In this document: in pieces, positions 1 to 8,179 of the stretch
How the letters are laid out: each line of letters begins with the position of its first letter
How positions within the stretch are numbered: the first letter of the stretch is position 1
Assembly: GCA_035446765.1 (NCBI GenBank)
Contig: DAOTFU010000015.1
Span: 1-24,638, forward strand
Length of the DNA: 24,638 nt
Direction of reading: 5' to 3'
Origin: JALOAF01 sp035446765
GTDB taxonomy: Bacteria; Patescibacteriota; Gracilibacteria; Absconditabacterales; Absconditicoccaceae
Notes under the pieces: model-generated
The model's database searches: none
What the model saw: the letters and a program-made list of their open reading frames with translations, nothing else
Told to the model about the DNA's origin: nothing
Position numbers and translations under genes: made by a program

Positions 1-1994
<1,994 letters not shown>

Positions 1995-2131
1995 TGCAAT
2001 TTACGCAGAAATAAAAAAATTTCTACGTATTCGAATAAACGTAATATATTATATTATTGTGTTAAATACCCTCAACCTGACTGGCGTTTAATTTGATTAA
2101 AAAAAACACCGAGAAAAGTGTTGCGAGTCAG

Positions 2132-2159
2132 TTTATAATAAAATCCCAGTTGAATGCAA
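2132..2159 (-). promoter_or_regulatory. Promoter of the 23S rRNA transcript
   Basis: On the minus strand, TTGCAT (2159-2154) is followed by 16 bp and then TATAAA (2137-2132), a good sigma-70-type promoter reading into the 23S gene. The expected start is near 2125, giving a leader of about 130 nt. No 16S gene or tRNA lies between 1995 and 2313, so in this window the 23S gene appears to have its own promoter and is not preceded by a 16S-23S spacer. The leader itself contains only AT-rich DNA and weak hairpins. Confidence 0.65.
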
Positions 2160-2313
2160 GAGTTTTTTAGACTTTTTTGGACTTTTTTGTATGAAATTTT
2201 TTGTCTAGGTCTTGTAATAAAAAACTCACAAAAAAGGGGCAGATATAAAAAATTTTTTGATAAAAAAATGTCCGCGAATACAATTCGGGACATCAACAAC
2301 AAGATAAATAATT

Positions 2314-2460
2314 TTAGCTAATATAGCTTTTACTGTATCTTGTTTGTAATTCTTTTGTTCGGGTATTTAGTTTTTTCGTTTGTTTACCCAGGATATAACC
2401 TACACCCACGCAGAATGTAATCACTAACATTGCTGCAACTAAAAATGTTGTTACTGTCAT
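2314..2460 (-). CDS. Small single-pass membrane protein, function unknown
   Basis: A 48-residue protein starting MTVTTFLVAAM. Residues 3-24 form one hydrophobic segment, followed by a basic, polar tail (KQTKKLNTRTKELQTRYSK) that is probably cytoplasmic. The frame stays open upstream to an ATG at 2541, but that ATG lies between the -35 and -10 boxes of the gene's own promoter, so it cannot be on the main transcript. I therefore take the ATG at 2460, which follows a purine-rich AAAGAAAGT. No in-frame TGA is used. I do not recognise a family. Confidence 0.6.
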   Translation of the reverse strand: MTVTTFLVAAMLVITFCVGVGYILGKQTKKLNTRTKELQTRYSKSYIS

Positions 2461-2491
2461 ACTTTCTTTTTTTCTTTTTTTATTTTTATTA

Positions 2492-2530
2492 TTTTTGTTG
2501 TTTTTGTTGTTTTTGTTGTTTTTGTTGTTT
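2492..2530 (-). repeat. 9-bp tandem repeat forming a CAA-rich 5' leader
   Basis: Four tandem copies of a 9-bp unit (CAACAAAAA on the minus strand, TTTTTGTTG on plus) lie just downstream of the promoter at 2533-2560 and before the start codon at 2460. Translated, it would give an (Asn-Asn-Lys)n tail, but its position after the -10 box makes it 5' untranslated RNA. Such A/C-rich RNA should be unstructured. Confidence 0.75.
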
Positions 2531-2532
2531 AT

Positions 2533-2560
2533 ATGATACATATATCATTACAAATGTCAA
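2533..2560 (-). promoter_or_regulatory. Promoter of the small membrane protein gene
   Basis: On the minus strand, a perfect TTGACA (2560-2555), a 16-bp spacer and TATCAT (2538-2533). The predicted start is near 2526, inside the CAA-rich repeat. Confidence 0.65.
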
Positions 2561-2663
2561 GTGTTTTTTATAGAAAATAAAAAACCAAGGCAAATGTCTT
2601 AATTTGTTGCAAGGTGAGTATTGTTAATCTTTTTTGCTGGGAAATCAATAGTTTTTTGAAAAA

Positions 2664-2686
2664 CAAAAAATAGCAGTCTAGCTGCC
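2664..2686 (-). terminator. Weak rho-independent terminator after the gene at 2715-3074
   Basis: On the minus strand, GCAG-CTAGA-CTGC is followed by TATTTTTTG, about 30 nt after the stop codon at 2715. The stem has only four or five pairs, so confidence is limited. Confidence 0.4.
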
Positions 2687-2714
2687 ATCTTTTGTATATA
2701 TTTCTTGTTTTTAA

Positions 2715-3074
2715 TTATTTATTTTCTTGGTACCAAGCCTTAAATTCATCAAATAATTCTTCTTCTGTTGGTTCTGGTTCTTCTTCTAATGTCATATCAC
2801 TACTCCATTGATTTGGTGTAACTATAGCATTTTGAGTCTCAATCAGATCTTCAATTGTATTCATATGGTCTTCCAATTGATTTAGTTTGATCTTGATTTC
2901 ATCTTCTGTCATAGCTTCTCAGGTCATTGTAATACAATTGTCTGCTTGAGGCGCTTCTTTGAGTATAAAATTTGTCATTCAACCTGCAAGAGACTGATTG
3001 ATCCATTTCATATAAAATACAAATGCTAAAATTAATAATATCCACACAATACTAGTCCAAAAAATTTTTTTCAT
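2715..3074 (-). CDS. Small membrane-anchored acidic protein, function unknown
   Basis: A 119-residue protein that becomes visible only when TGA is read as Gly: in-frame TGA codons give the joints LAGGMTN (residue 31) and MTGEAM (residue 52). It starts MKKIFWTSIVWILLILAF, an N-terminal membrane anchor (residues 4-22). A short linker with one Cys follows, then a helical, probably coiled-coil part (about 57-80) and a very acidic C-terminal tail (EEEPEPTEEELFDEF). It begins 27 nt after the stop of the pseudouridine synthase gene and is probably co-transcribed with it. The family is not recognised. The shorter ORF from the ATG at 2912 is only the part after the last TGA. Confidence 0.75.
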
Positions 3075-3101
3075 TTTGTTGTTTATTATATAAGGTAAAT
3101 T

Positions 3102-4133
3102 TTACTGATTGATAAGTTTTTGAAAATCTAAAGGTAAATCTGCCTCAAAGGATATCAAATTACCATCTAAATTTACAAAACTATATCTACTACAATGTAA
3201 GATTTGTCTATTTATTTTCAACTCTTTATACATTTTTCTATTTAATACGGGATTTCAATAAATTATATCTCAAAGTATCTTGTATCATTCGCTAGCTAGA
3301 TGGATCCTAATCTGATGCATCCTACCAGTATAAAGCTTAACTCTAAGCACAGATATTGGACCCAAGACAGCGTGACGAACATTGTTTTCTCTCCAAAATT
3401 CTGTTTTAGATTCCAATCAATTTGGGTCAATAGACATGCGAGAACTTCCAAATTTTTTGTTGTACGTCTTGCTTATTGACTTTTCTATGGTCATATGATC
3501 TTGAACATTTCATTCTACTATAGTCATATATTCTTTGTCGACCTGTCTATTTCTGATCAGATCATTTAGATATTGTAAAGATTCATAATTTTTGGCAGCT
3601 ACTAATATTCATGATGTATCCTTGTCCAGACGGAAGCAAAAACTCACTTTAAATGTTTCACTATCTTGGTGAATTTTTTGTATCTGACAATATCTGTCCA
3701 GATAGTCATTCATCGACAAATCATTGATGTGCTTGTTGCTGGGATGTGCCACAATACCAGCCGGCTTGTCAAAAACAATTCGATTGTCATCTTCATAAAT
3801 TATTATTTTTTTTATGTCTTTGATAGTCAAAGACTTCATTTTGTTGGACTTGGATCCAGCAAATATGGTAGGCTTTTTTTTACCAGTCTCAATATTGTTA
3901 AATTTTATCTCATCTCAAAGTATTAACCTATAATCTTCTTTGGCTTTTTTGTTGTTTATAAGTATTGCTCATTTTCTAATCCAAGAATATATGTCACTGA
4001 GTTTTATATCAGGATATGGTTTAAAATATTTTCTCAAATATCTATCAAATCTTTGGTTTGCTATATTGTAGTCAACTTTTTTAAGTTTCAAAATACCATA
4101 ATTATGAATATAAACAAAACATAGGATAAACAT
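3102..4133 (-). CDS. RluA-family RNA pseudouridine synthase
   Basis: A 343-residue enzyme predicted to isomerise uridine to pseudouridine in ribosomal or transfer RNA. Residues about 25-85 form an S4-like RNA-binding domain (NQRFDRYLRKYF, then RKGAILINNKKAK and LILGDEIKF; both glycines are TGA). The catalytic domain carries the RluA signature RLDKDTSGILVAAKN near residue 170, with the nucleophilic Asp in RLD, and later RMHQIRIHLAS. Length and domain order fit RluC/RluD-type enzymes; the exact substrate cannot be read from the sequence. The ATG at 4133 is the most upstream one before an in-frame TGA/TAG region. A start closer to the S4 domain is possible because the first 20 residues are hydrophobic and atypical. 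Confidence 0.9.
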
Positions 4134-4138
4134 TCATC

Positions 4139-4166
4139 TTGAAATTTCAAAGCAAATCTGTAAACA
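4139..4166 (+). promoter_or_regulatory. Probable promoter of tRNA-His
   Basis: TTGAAA (4139-4144), a 16-bp spacer and TAAACA (4161-4166), which would start transcription about 10 nt before the tRNA. The -10 box is imperfect. Confidence 0.4.
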
Positions 4167-4181
4167 TTCAACACACTAAAT

Positions 4182-4257
4182 GGCGAACGTAGCTCAGGGG
4201 TAGAGCAGTGGGTTGTGGTTCCATTGGTCGCGAGTTCAAATCTCGTCGTTCGCCCCA
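4182..4257 (+). tRNA. tRNA-His (anticodon GTG)
   Basis: The full cloverleaf folds: acceptor stem GCGAACG/CGTTCGC, D arm GCTC..GAGC, anticodon loop TTGTGGT with anticodon GTG, and T loop TTCAAAT. The extra 5' G at 4182 facing C73 at 4254 is the histidine-specific G-1:C73 pair, and CCA is encoded (4255-4257). A copy of its 3' end lies about 340 bp downstream. Confidence 0.96.
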
Positions 4258-4301
4258 TTGAAATCTACAGAAAGTAGATTTTTATTAAAACAAAAAGTAA
4301 A

Positions 4302-4543
4302 ATGTATTATGTATATATATTAAAATGAAAGAAATATTATGTTTGATCAACATAAAAAGAAGATTACAAGAACATAAAAGATGATGCACAGAGACAATTA
4401 ATTTAAAAATCTGAAACTTTGAGCTATTGTGATATTTTGAATTTAAAGAAGAAAAAGAGGCAAGAAAATACGAAAAGAAAATAAAGAAAAATGGACACTA
4501 TGATAGATTAGAACATAGAGATAGTTTTATAAAGGCAAACTAG
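4302..4543 (+). pseudogene. GIY-YIG nuclease-domain protein, frameshifted
   Basis: The first frame starts MYYVYILKGKKYYVGST (TGA as Gly twice), the typical start of small single-domain GIY-YIG proteins (UvrC N-terminal-like nucleases), and then stops at TAA 4353-4355. The rest continues in the -1 frame from about 4346: INIKRRLQEHKRG, later GYFEFKEEKEARKYEKKI, ending at TAG 4541. Together they make the usual 80-residue fold. I see no slippery heptamer at the joint, so a frameshift mutation is more likely than programmed frameshifting. A sequencing error would also explain it. The gene sits between tRNA-His and a degenerate copy of that tRNA's 3' part. Confidence 0.75.
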
Positions 4544-4544
4544 T

Positions 4545-4605
4545 GCTTGCGAGTTTTAACTCGGCAGTCTTGCCGAGCAAGTCTTCGTCGTTCGCCCCAT
4601 TGAAA
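4545..4605 (+). repeat. Degenerate copy of the tRNA-His 3' part
   Basis: The 20-mer CGTCGTTCGCCCCATTGAAA at 4586-4605 is identical to 4244-4263, the 3' end of tRNA-His plus flank. Just upstream, GCGAG..CTCGG resembles the tRNA T arm, but a hairpin (CTCGGCA/TGCCGAG) is inserted between the two parts. It cannot fold as a tRNA. A tRNA 3' end repeated beyond a nuclease gene is what an attachment site or a past insertion would leave. Confidence 0.7.
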
Positions 4606-4646
4606 ATATTGGTCTAAGGCTGATATTTTTTGTTTTAATAAAAAAC

Positions 4647-4674
4647 TTGAAAAAAAATATAAATAAAATATTAT
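4647..4674 (+). promoter_or_regulatory. Promoter of the DUF134 gene
   Basis: TTGAAA (4647-4652), 16 bp, TATTAT (4669-4674). Transcription would start near 4682, about 40 nt before the ATG at 4721. Confidence 0.55.
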
Positions 4675-4720
4675 GAAACATATTTCATAAGAAAATATTT
4701 AACTTTAAACTATATCCTGA

Positions 4721-4999
4721 ATGTCTAGACCAAAAAAAGAAAGAAATATATGCTGTAAACACAATTGTAGATGTTTTTATCCTGCATGAAAAGAAGATGC
4801 AAAAGATGTGGTAGAGATTTTTTGTGATGAGCTAGAGGCAATGAAACTGATTAATATAGACTGAATGAATATGAAAGAATGATGAGAAAAGATGTGAGTA
4901 TCTGCTCCTACTTTCAATAGGATAGCAAATACCGCATACAAAAAAGTGACTGACGCGATAATAAATAATAAGATATTGGCTGTGAAGAAGTGCGAATAG
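4721..4999 (+). CDS. DUF134 / UPF0251 family protein
   Basis: A 92-residue protein found only when TGA is Gly. The start MSRPKKERNICC, the FYPAG element and the block VVEIFCDELEAMKLINIDG followed by GEKMGVSAPTFNRIANTAYKKVTDAI match the DUF134 (UPF0251) family at full length. The family has a sigma-factor-like helix-turn-helix (about residues 45-85) after a short Cys-containing N-terminal part. It is thought to bind DNA but has no settled role. Five glycines, including two in a row in KEGGEKMG, are TGA. The minus-strand ORFs over this stretch are shadows. Confidence 0.88.
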
Positions 5000-5036
5000 A
5001 AAATAAAAAAGCAACCGGTTGGTGACTCTTTAACAT

Positions 5037-5064
5037 TGTAAGGGCGATTACTAATCGCCCCTAC
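5037..5064. repeat. Palindromic intergenic hairpin element
   Basis: GGGCGATTA-C-TAATCGCCC, flanked by TGTAA..CTACG, lies between the convergent ends of the DUF134 gene and thrS. Its outer bases resemble the larger element at 7014-7072 on the other side of thrS. It lacks a clean T run, so it is better seen as a repeat-family hairpin that may also help end transcription. Confidence 0.6.
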
Positions 5065-5080
5065 GCACAAAAAATATTTC

Positions 5081-6979
5081 TTAATCTAAGTTTTTAATAA
5101 ATTCTTCTATATTACAAGTTCATTGCTCTTTTGTCTTGTATGATCTTCGAGATACAGTATTGTCCGTTTCTTCTTTCTCTCATACTATAAATAGGTATGG
5201 GATTTTATTTATTTCTCAGTTTCTAATTTTCTTTGAGAAAGAATCGTTTGTATAATCAATATTGGCTCTATATCATTTTGATACCAAATCAGCTTTTACC
5301 TTCTCTGCATAATCATTGAACTTATCTGCAACAGCAATGATTTTGATTTGTTCTGGAGCCAATCGCATTGGGAATGCACCAGCGTAGTTTTCAATCAAAA
5401 CTCACATAAATCTTTCTAATGATCCAAGTAATGCTCTATGAATCATAAATGGTCTCTCTTGTTCTCATTTGTCGTTTGTAAAAGTCATATCAAATCTTTC
5501 TGGTAGATTGAAATCAAACTGTACTGTAGAAAGTTGTCGTTCTCTTCCAATCACATCCTTTACTTTGAAATCAATCTTTGGACCATAAAATGCTGCTTCT
5601 CATATCTCTTCTTCGTGTTCTATATTTTTGTCTTTTAATATTTGTCTTATAGTGTCTTCTGCCTGTTTCCACATAGCTTTATCTCATACATATTTATCTG
5701 ATTTAGGATCAGAAAATGATGCATAAACTTTGATATCAGCAAAATCAAAGTGATTTAAAACTTTGAATGCAAAGTCTACCACTTTTCCGAACTCCTCTTT
5801 TAATCAATCCTTGGATACTATAATATGAGCATCATCTTGAGTAAATCATCTTACGCGAGTTAGCCCTCAAAGCTCTCATTGTTTTTCATATCTATATACT
5901 GTACCAAATTCATAATATCTTAATGGAAGTTCTCTATATGAATGGATATCATCTGTATAAATTTTTACGTGTCATGGACAGTTCATGGGTTTGAGCAAAT
6001 ATATTTCAGATTCTTTTGCTTTTCTATTGTCTTGTCGATCCCCTAAGGAATGTCATAGTTCTATAGGAGGAAACATCCCTTCATTGTAAAATCCTCGATG
6101 TCCAGATTGTTCTCGAAGTTGTTTTTTCCCAATGTGCGGTGTAATGACTGGCATATATCATGCTTTTAGCTGTTCGTCTTCAAATCGTCTTTTGATCTGA
6201 TTGACTATAAAAGCTCATTTTGGTTTTCGAAGGACAAGTCATGATCCTACATCTTGATCTATATTGTAAAGTCACAATTTTTTTCACAAGACTCTATGGT
6301 CTCTCTTTTTTGCTTCTTCCATCATATCTACATGTTCTTTGAGTCATGTTTTGTCTGCAAAAGCTCGTACGTATATCCTAGTCATCATTACATTTTTTTC
6401 ATCTCATCTCCAATATGCTCCTGCTAATTTTTCTACTTTGAAAGACTTTGGATCTATGTCTTTTGTAGAATCAACATGTGGTCATTCACACATATCTAAA
6501 AATGTAACAAATTTATCATCAAATTTTCCAGGATATTTTTTTTGTAAATACTCTGTAATTTCTTCATAATATTTCACATAATTTTCATCAATTCATCTGA
6601 GCATATTGTCTTTGGCTGCTGCTACAATTGTATTTACATAAAATGTAATATTTTGTCATTCTTTGACAAACTCTCTCCTCATCTCATCTTTGTATTTTTG
6701 TTTCATGATATCATTTACCAACTCATGAGAGTCTTTTTCAGATACTTCTAAAAATGTAAATTCTTGTCATTCTTTGATAATCTTTTCCATTTGGTTTTGT
6801 ATATCTTTGAGATTTTCTTCTTTGATTTGTTTTTCCGTGGAAAAAAGAAAATCATAATATAATCAATTGTCGATAGCTGGGCCAATACCAACCTCTACAT
6901 CTCGTTGTTGTGCTCTCTGTACTGCTTGTGCTAATATATGCGCAAGCGAATGTCTTTTTTTGAATAAATCTTCGTTCAT
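5081..6979 (-). CDS. thrS: Threonyl-tRNA synthetase
   Basis: A 632-residue cytoplasmic enzyme that charges tRNA-Thr. It starts MNEDLFKKRHSLAHILAQAV, so it opens directly with the editing domain (HSLAH) and lacks the N-terminal TGS domain of the E. coli enzyme. The editing-site element MCEGPHVDST follows. The class II core has LLKPMNCPGHVKIY, motif 2 (YRYEKQGELGGLTRVRGFTQDD) and motif 3 (RPFMIHRALLGSLERF). The C-terminal anticodon-binding domain runs from about APEQIKIIAVADKF to the end. Many glycines are TGA, among them the invariant one in NCPGH (5972-5974). Hairpin elements flank the gene on both sides. Confidence 0.97.
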
Positions 6980-7013
6980 AATAAACACATTAAAAATAAA
7001 TTGATTCTTTATC

Positions 7014-7072
7014 TGTAGGGGAAGATAGCATCTTCCCAATTTTTTATCGGGAGCTTAATAAGCTCCCCTACA
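7014..7072. repeat. MITE-like double-hairpin element with TGTAGGGG ends
   Basis: Terminal inverted repeats TGTAGGGG (7014-7021) and CCCCTACA (7065-7072) enclose two perfect hairpins: GGGAAGATAGCATCTTCCC and GGGAGCTTA/TAAGCTCCC. Both hairpins would be transcribed in the thrS leader on the minus strand, 35-90 nt before its ATG. Nothing in the loops resembles a T-box. No transposase is nearby, so if mobile it is non-autonomous. Confidence 0.65.
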
Positions 7073-7147
7073 AATTTATAATTTATATTTTTAGATTTTG
7101 AAAACAAGATTTATTGGTAAAAAACTTGATTTTTTATCTAACAACAA

Positions 7148-7195
7148 TATCTTGATGGAGGTTTCCAAAAAAATAGCTCCCATTTTAGCAAGATA
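7148..7195 (+). other. Possible structured RNA element
   Basis: TATCTTG (7148-7154) pairs perfectly with CAAGATA (7189-7195). Inside, ATGGAG pairs with CTCCCAT with one bulged C, leaving an A-rich loop and an asymmetric TTTAG bulge. A clean terminator follows at 7251-7275. Together they could be a small non-coding RNA of about 130 nt. I do not recognise a known riboswitch class, and the upstream promoter is weak (TTGGTA..TATCTA). Confidence 0.35.
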
Positions 7196-7250
7196 AAACT
7201 TGTAGATGGATAGAGCAAAAATAGTTGTAAAAATAATCAAATATTTATTT

Positions 7251-7275
7251 CTCCATGTTGTTGGAGATTTTTTTT
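7251..7275 (+). terminator. Rho-independent terminator
   Basis: CTCCA-TGTTGT-TGGAG followed by A and eight T on the plus strand, 22 nt before the ATG at 7297. It ends something transcribed from upstream on the plus strand, where there is no CDS. That is why the stretch 7148-7275 is suspected of being a small RNA. It could alternatively attenuate the 7297 gene. Confidence 0.6.
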
Positions 7276-7296
7276 ATAATTTAAAAAGTATAACAA

Positions 7297-7503
7297 ATGG
7301 AAAATGCAACACAAAATGACAACAAAAGATTTGAAGAATTTTTGACACTAAAAAATGAAATTGATCAGATTGGTAATTGTGAAGTGGATAAGAAAGAGAG
7401 ATTGATGATTGTTTTGCAAGAAAATTATGTAAGTGGGACAAAAGACGGCACTCTAACAAGACTTATCTATGATGCAATGATTAAAGAAAAACAGGATAAA
7501 TAA
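7297..7503 (+). CDS. Hypothetical protein, 68 residues
   Basis: A small, soluble, charged, mostly helical protein (MENATQNDNKRFEEFL...). No family, membrane segment or motif is recognised, and no TGA codon is used. Its stop (7501-7503) lies 4 nt from the stop of the convergent ribbon-helix-helix gene, so the two are tail to tail. The opposite-strand ORF over it is a shadow. The reading frame is clean and starts just after a terminator, but a function cannot be assigned. It does not look like a toxin of the BrnT, RelE or HigB type. Confidence 0.55.
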   Translation: MENATQNDNKRFEEFLTLKNEIDQIGNCEVDKKERLMIVLQENYVSGTKDGTLTRLIYDAMIKEKQDK

Positions 7504-7507
7504 GAAG

Positions 7508-7765
7508 TTATTTGATCTGTCATGTAACATATTTGTGCAATATGGATCCAATAAGAGTCTGGTAAGGTATAGATTCTTTTTGGGCTATTTGTTTGATTTT
7601 TTGCATATCATCTTGATCCAGTCTCAGACTATATAATTTCTTTTTTGGTTTTTTTTGGGTTTGAGGAATCACACAAGACGTCATAATCTCGTTGAGAAGC
7701 TTTATATCGTTTTGATCAAAGTCATATTTTTGCATAAACTCTTGAAAAGATTGGTAGTCCATCAT
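7508..7765 (-). CDS. CopG-like ribbon-helix-helix protein, possible orphan antitoxin
   Basis: An 85-residue protein. The C-terminal half, LYSLRLDQDDMQKIKQIAQKES and then IPYQTLIGSILHKYVTGQIK, fits the CopG/BrnA-type antitoxins: a DNA-binding beta strand, two helices and a typical HKYV tail. One TGA near the end is read as Gly, extending the protein by four residues to the TAA at 7508-7510. The ATG pair at 7765/7762 is preferred over a TTG at 7801, which lies inside the palindromic operator. Proteins of this type usually pair with a toxin gene, but no RelE, HigB or BrnT-like partner is adjacent. Confidence 0.75.
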
Positions 7766-7788
7766 GATTTTTAATATTTTGTAAATAC

Positions 7789-7802
7789 TTTGTATATACA
7801 AA
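7789..7802. promoter_or_regulatory. Palindromic operator upstream of the CopG-like gene
   Basis: TTTGTATATACAAA is a perfect 14-bp palindrome starting 24 bp upstream of the ATG at 7765, where an autoregulating ribbon-helix-helix protein would bind. Related half-sites (TTTTGTAAATAC, TTTTGTATCTA) flank it. Autoregulation is inferred from the protein family. Confidence 0.5.
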
Positions 7803-7882
7803 ATATATCTTATGTATCTATTTTGTATCTATGAAGTATATACTAATTTTTTGTAAAAAATCAAGTTTTGGTGATTTTGGAG

Positions 7883-7902
7883 GTCTTAATTATATTTAAG
7901 AC
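7883..7902. other. Perfect inverted repeat in the CopG/nrdD intergenic region
   Basis: GTCTTAA-TTATAT-TTAAGAC, seven perfect pairs, lies between the divergent CopG-like gene and nrdD. There is no T run, so it is not a terminator. It could be an operator. The remaining parts of 7806-7994 are AT-rich without a recognisable gene. Confidence 0.4.
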
Positions 7903-7994
7903 ACTATTTTGAACAAAAAAAATTGATTTTGTGCTAACAAAAGGATATCAAATCAAAAAAAATTTTGAGATTTTTCCGTTGAATTTGATTTGTA

Positions 7995-8043
7995 ACACAA
8001 TATATAGTAGTTGAATTTAATCACACAACACAATATATTGTGT
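7995..8043 (+). promoter_or_regulatory. Two NrdR boxes overlapping the nrdD promoter
   Basis: Box 2, ACACAATATATTGTGT (8028-8043), is a perfect NrdR palindrome. Box 1, ACACAATATATAGTAG (7995-8010), is a weaker copy 33 bp upstream, close to three helical turns as is usual for paired NrdR boxes. A promoter fits between them: TTGAAT (8011-8016), 17 bp, TATATT (8034-8039), so the -10 box lies inside box 2. NrdR, the ATP/dATP-sensing repressor of ribonucleotide reductase genes, should therefore block this promoter. The nrdR gene itself is not in the window. Confidence 0.8.
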
Positions 8044-8131
8044 TGATAGAATATGGAAAATATGTGGAAAAGGCTGATTTTGATAACACAAAAGTAGAAA
8101 AAATGTATAAATTATCTGAATTTTTTGTAAA

Positions 8132-8157
8132 AAAGCTTTGCTTGCTATTTTTTTTAA
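8132..8157 (+). other. T-tailed hairpin in the nrdD leader
   Basis: AAAAAAGC, a short loop, and GCTATTTTTTTT form a weak A-T-rich hairpin with a T run about 25 nt before the nrdD start. It could attenuate transcription, but the stem is poor. Confidence 0.3.
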
Positions 8158-8179
8158 CCCCTAATAATTTAAGTAGAGA

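Noticed and set aside
2097..2122. Terminator-like hairpin just after the rRNA promoter
   Set aside because: The stem is only five pairs with an eight-base loop, and a terminator at this place would silence the rRNA. It is more likely chance or a processing feature.
2072..2302. 76-residue minus-strand ORF
   Set aside because: It covers the rRNA promoter and leader and has no start signal or family resemblance.
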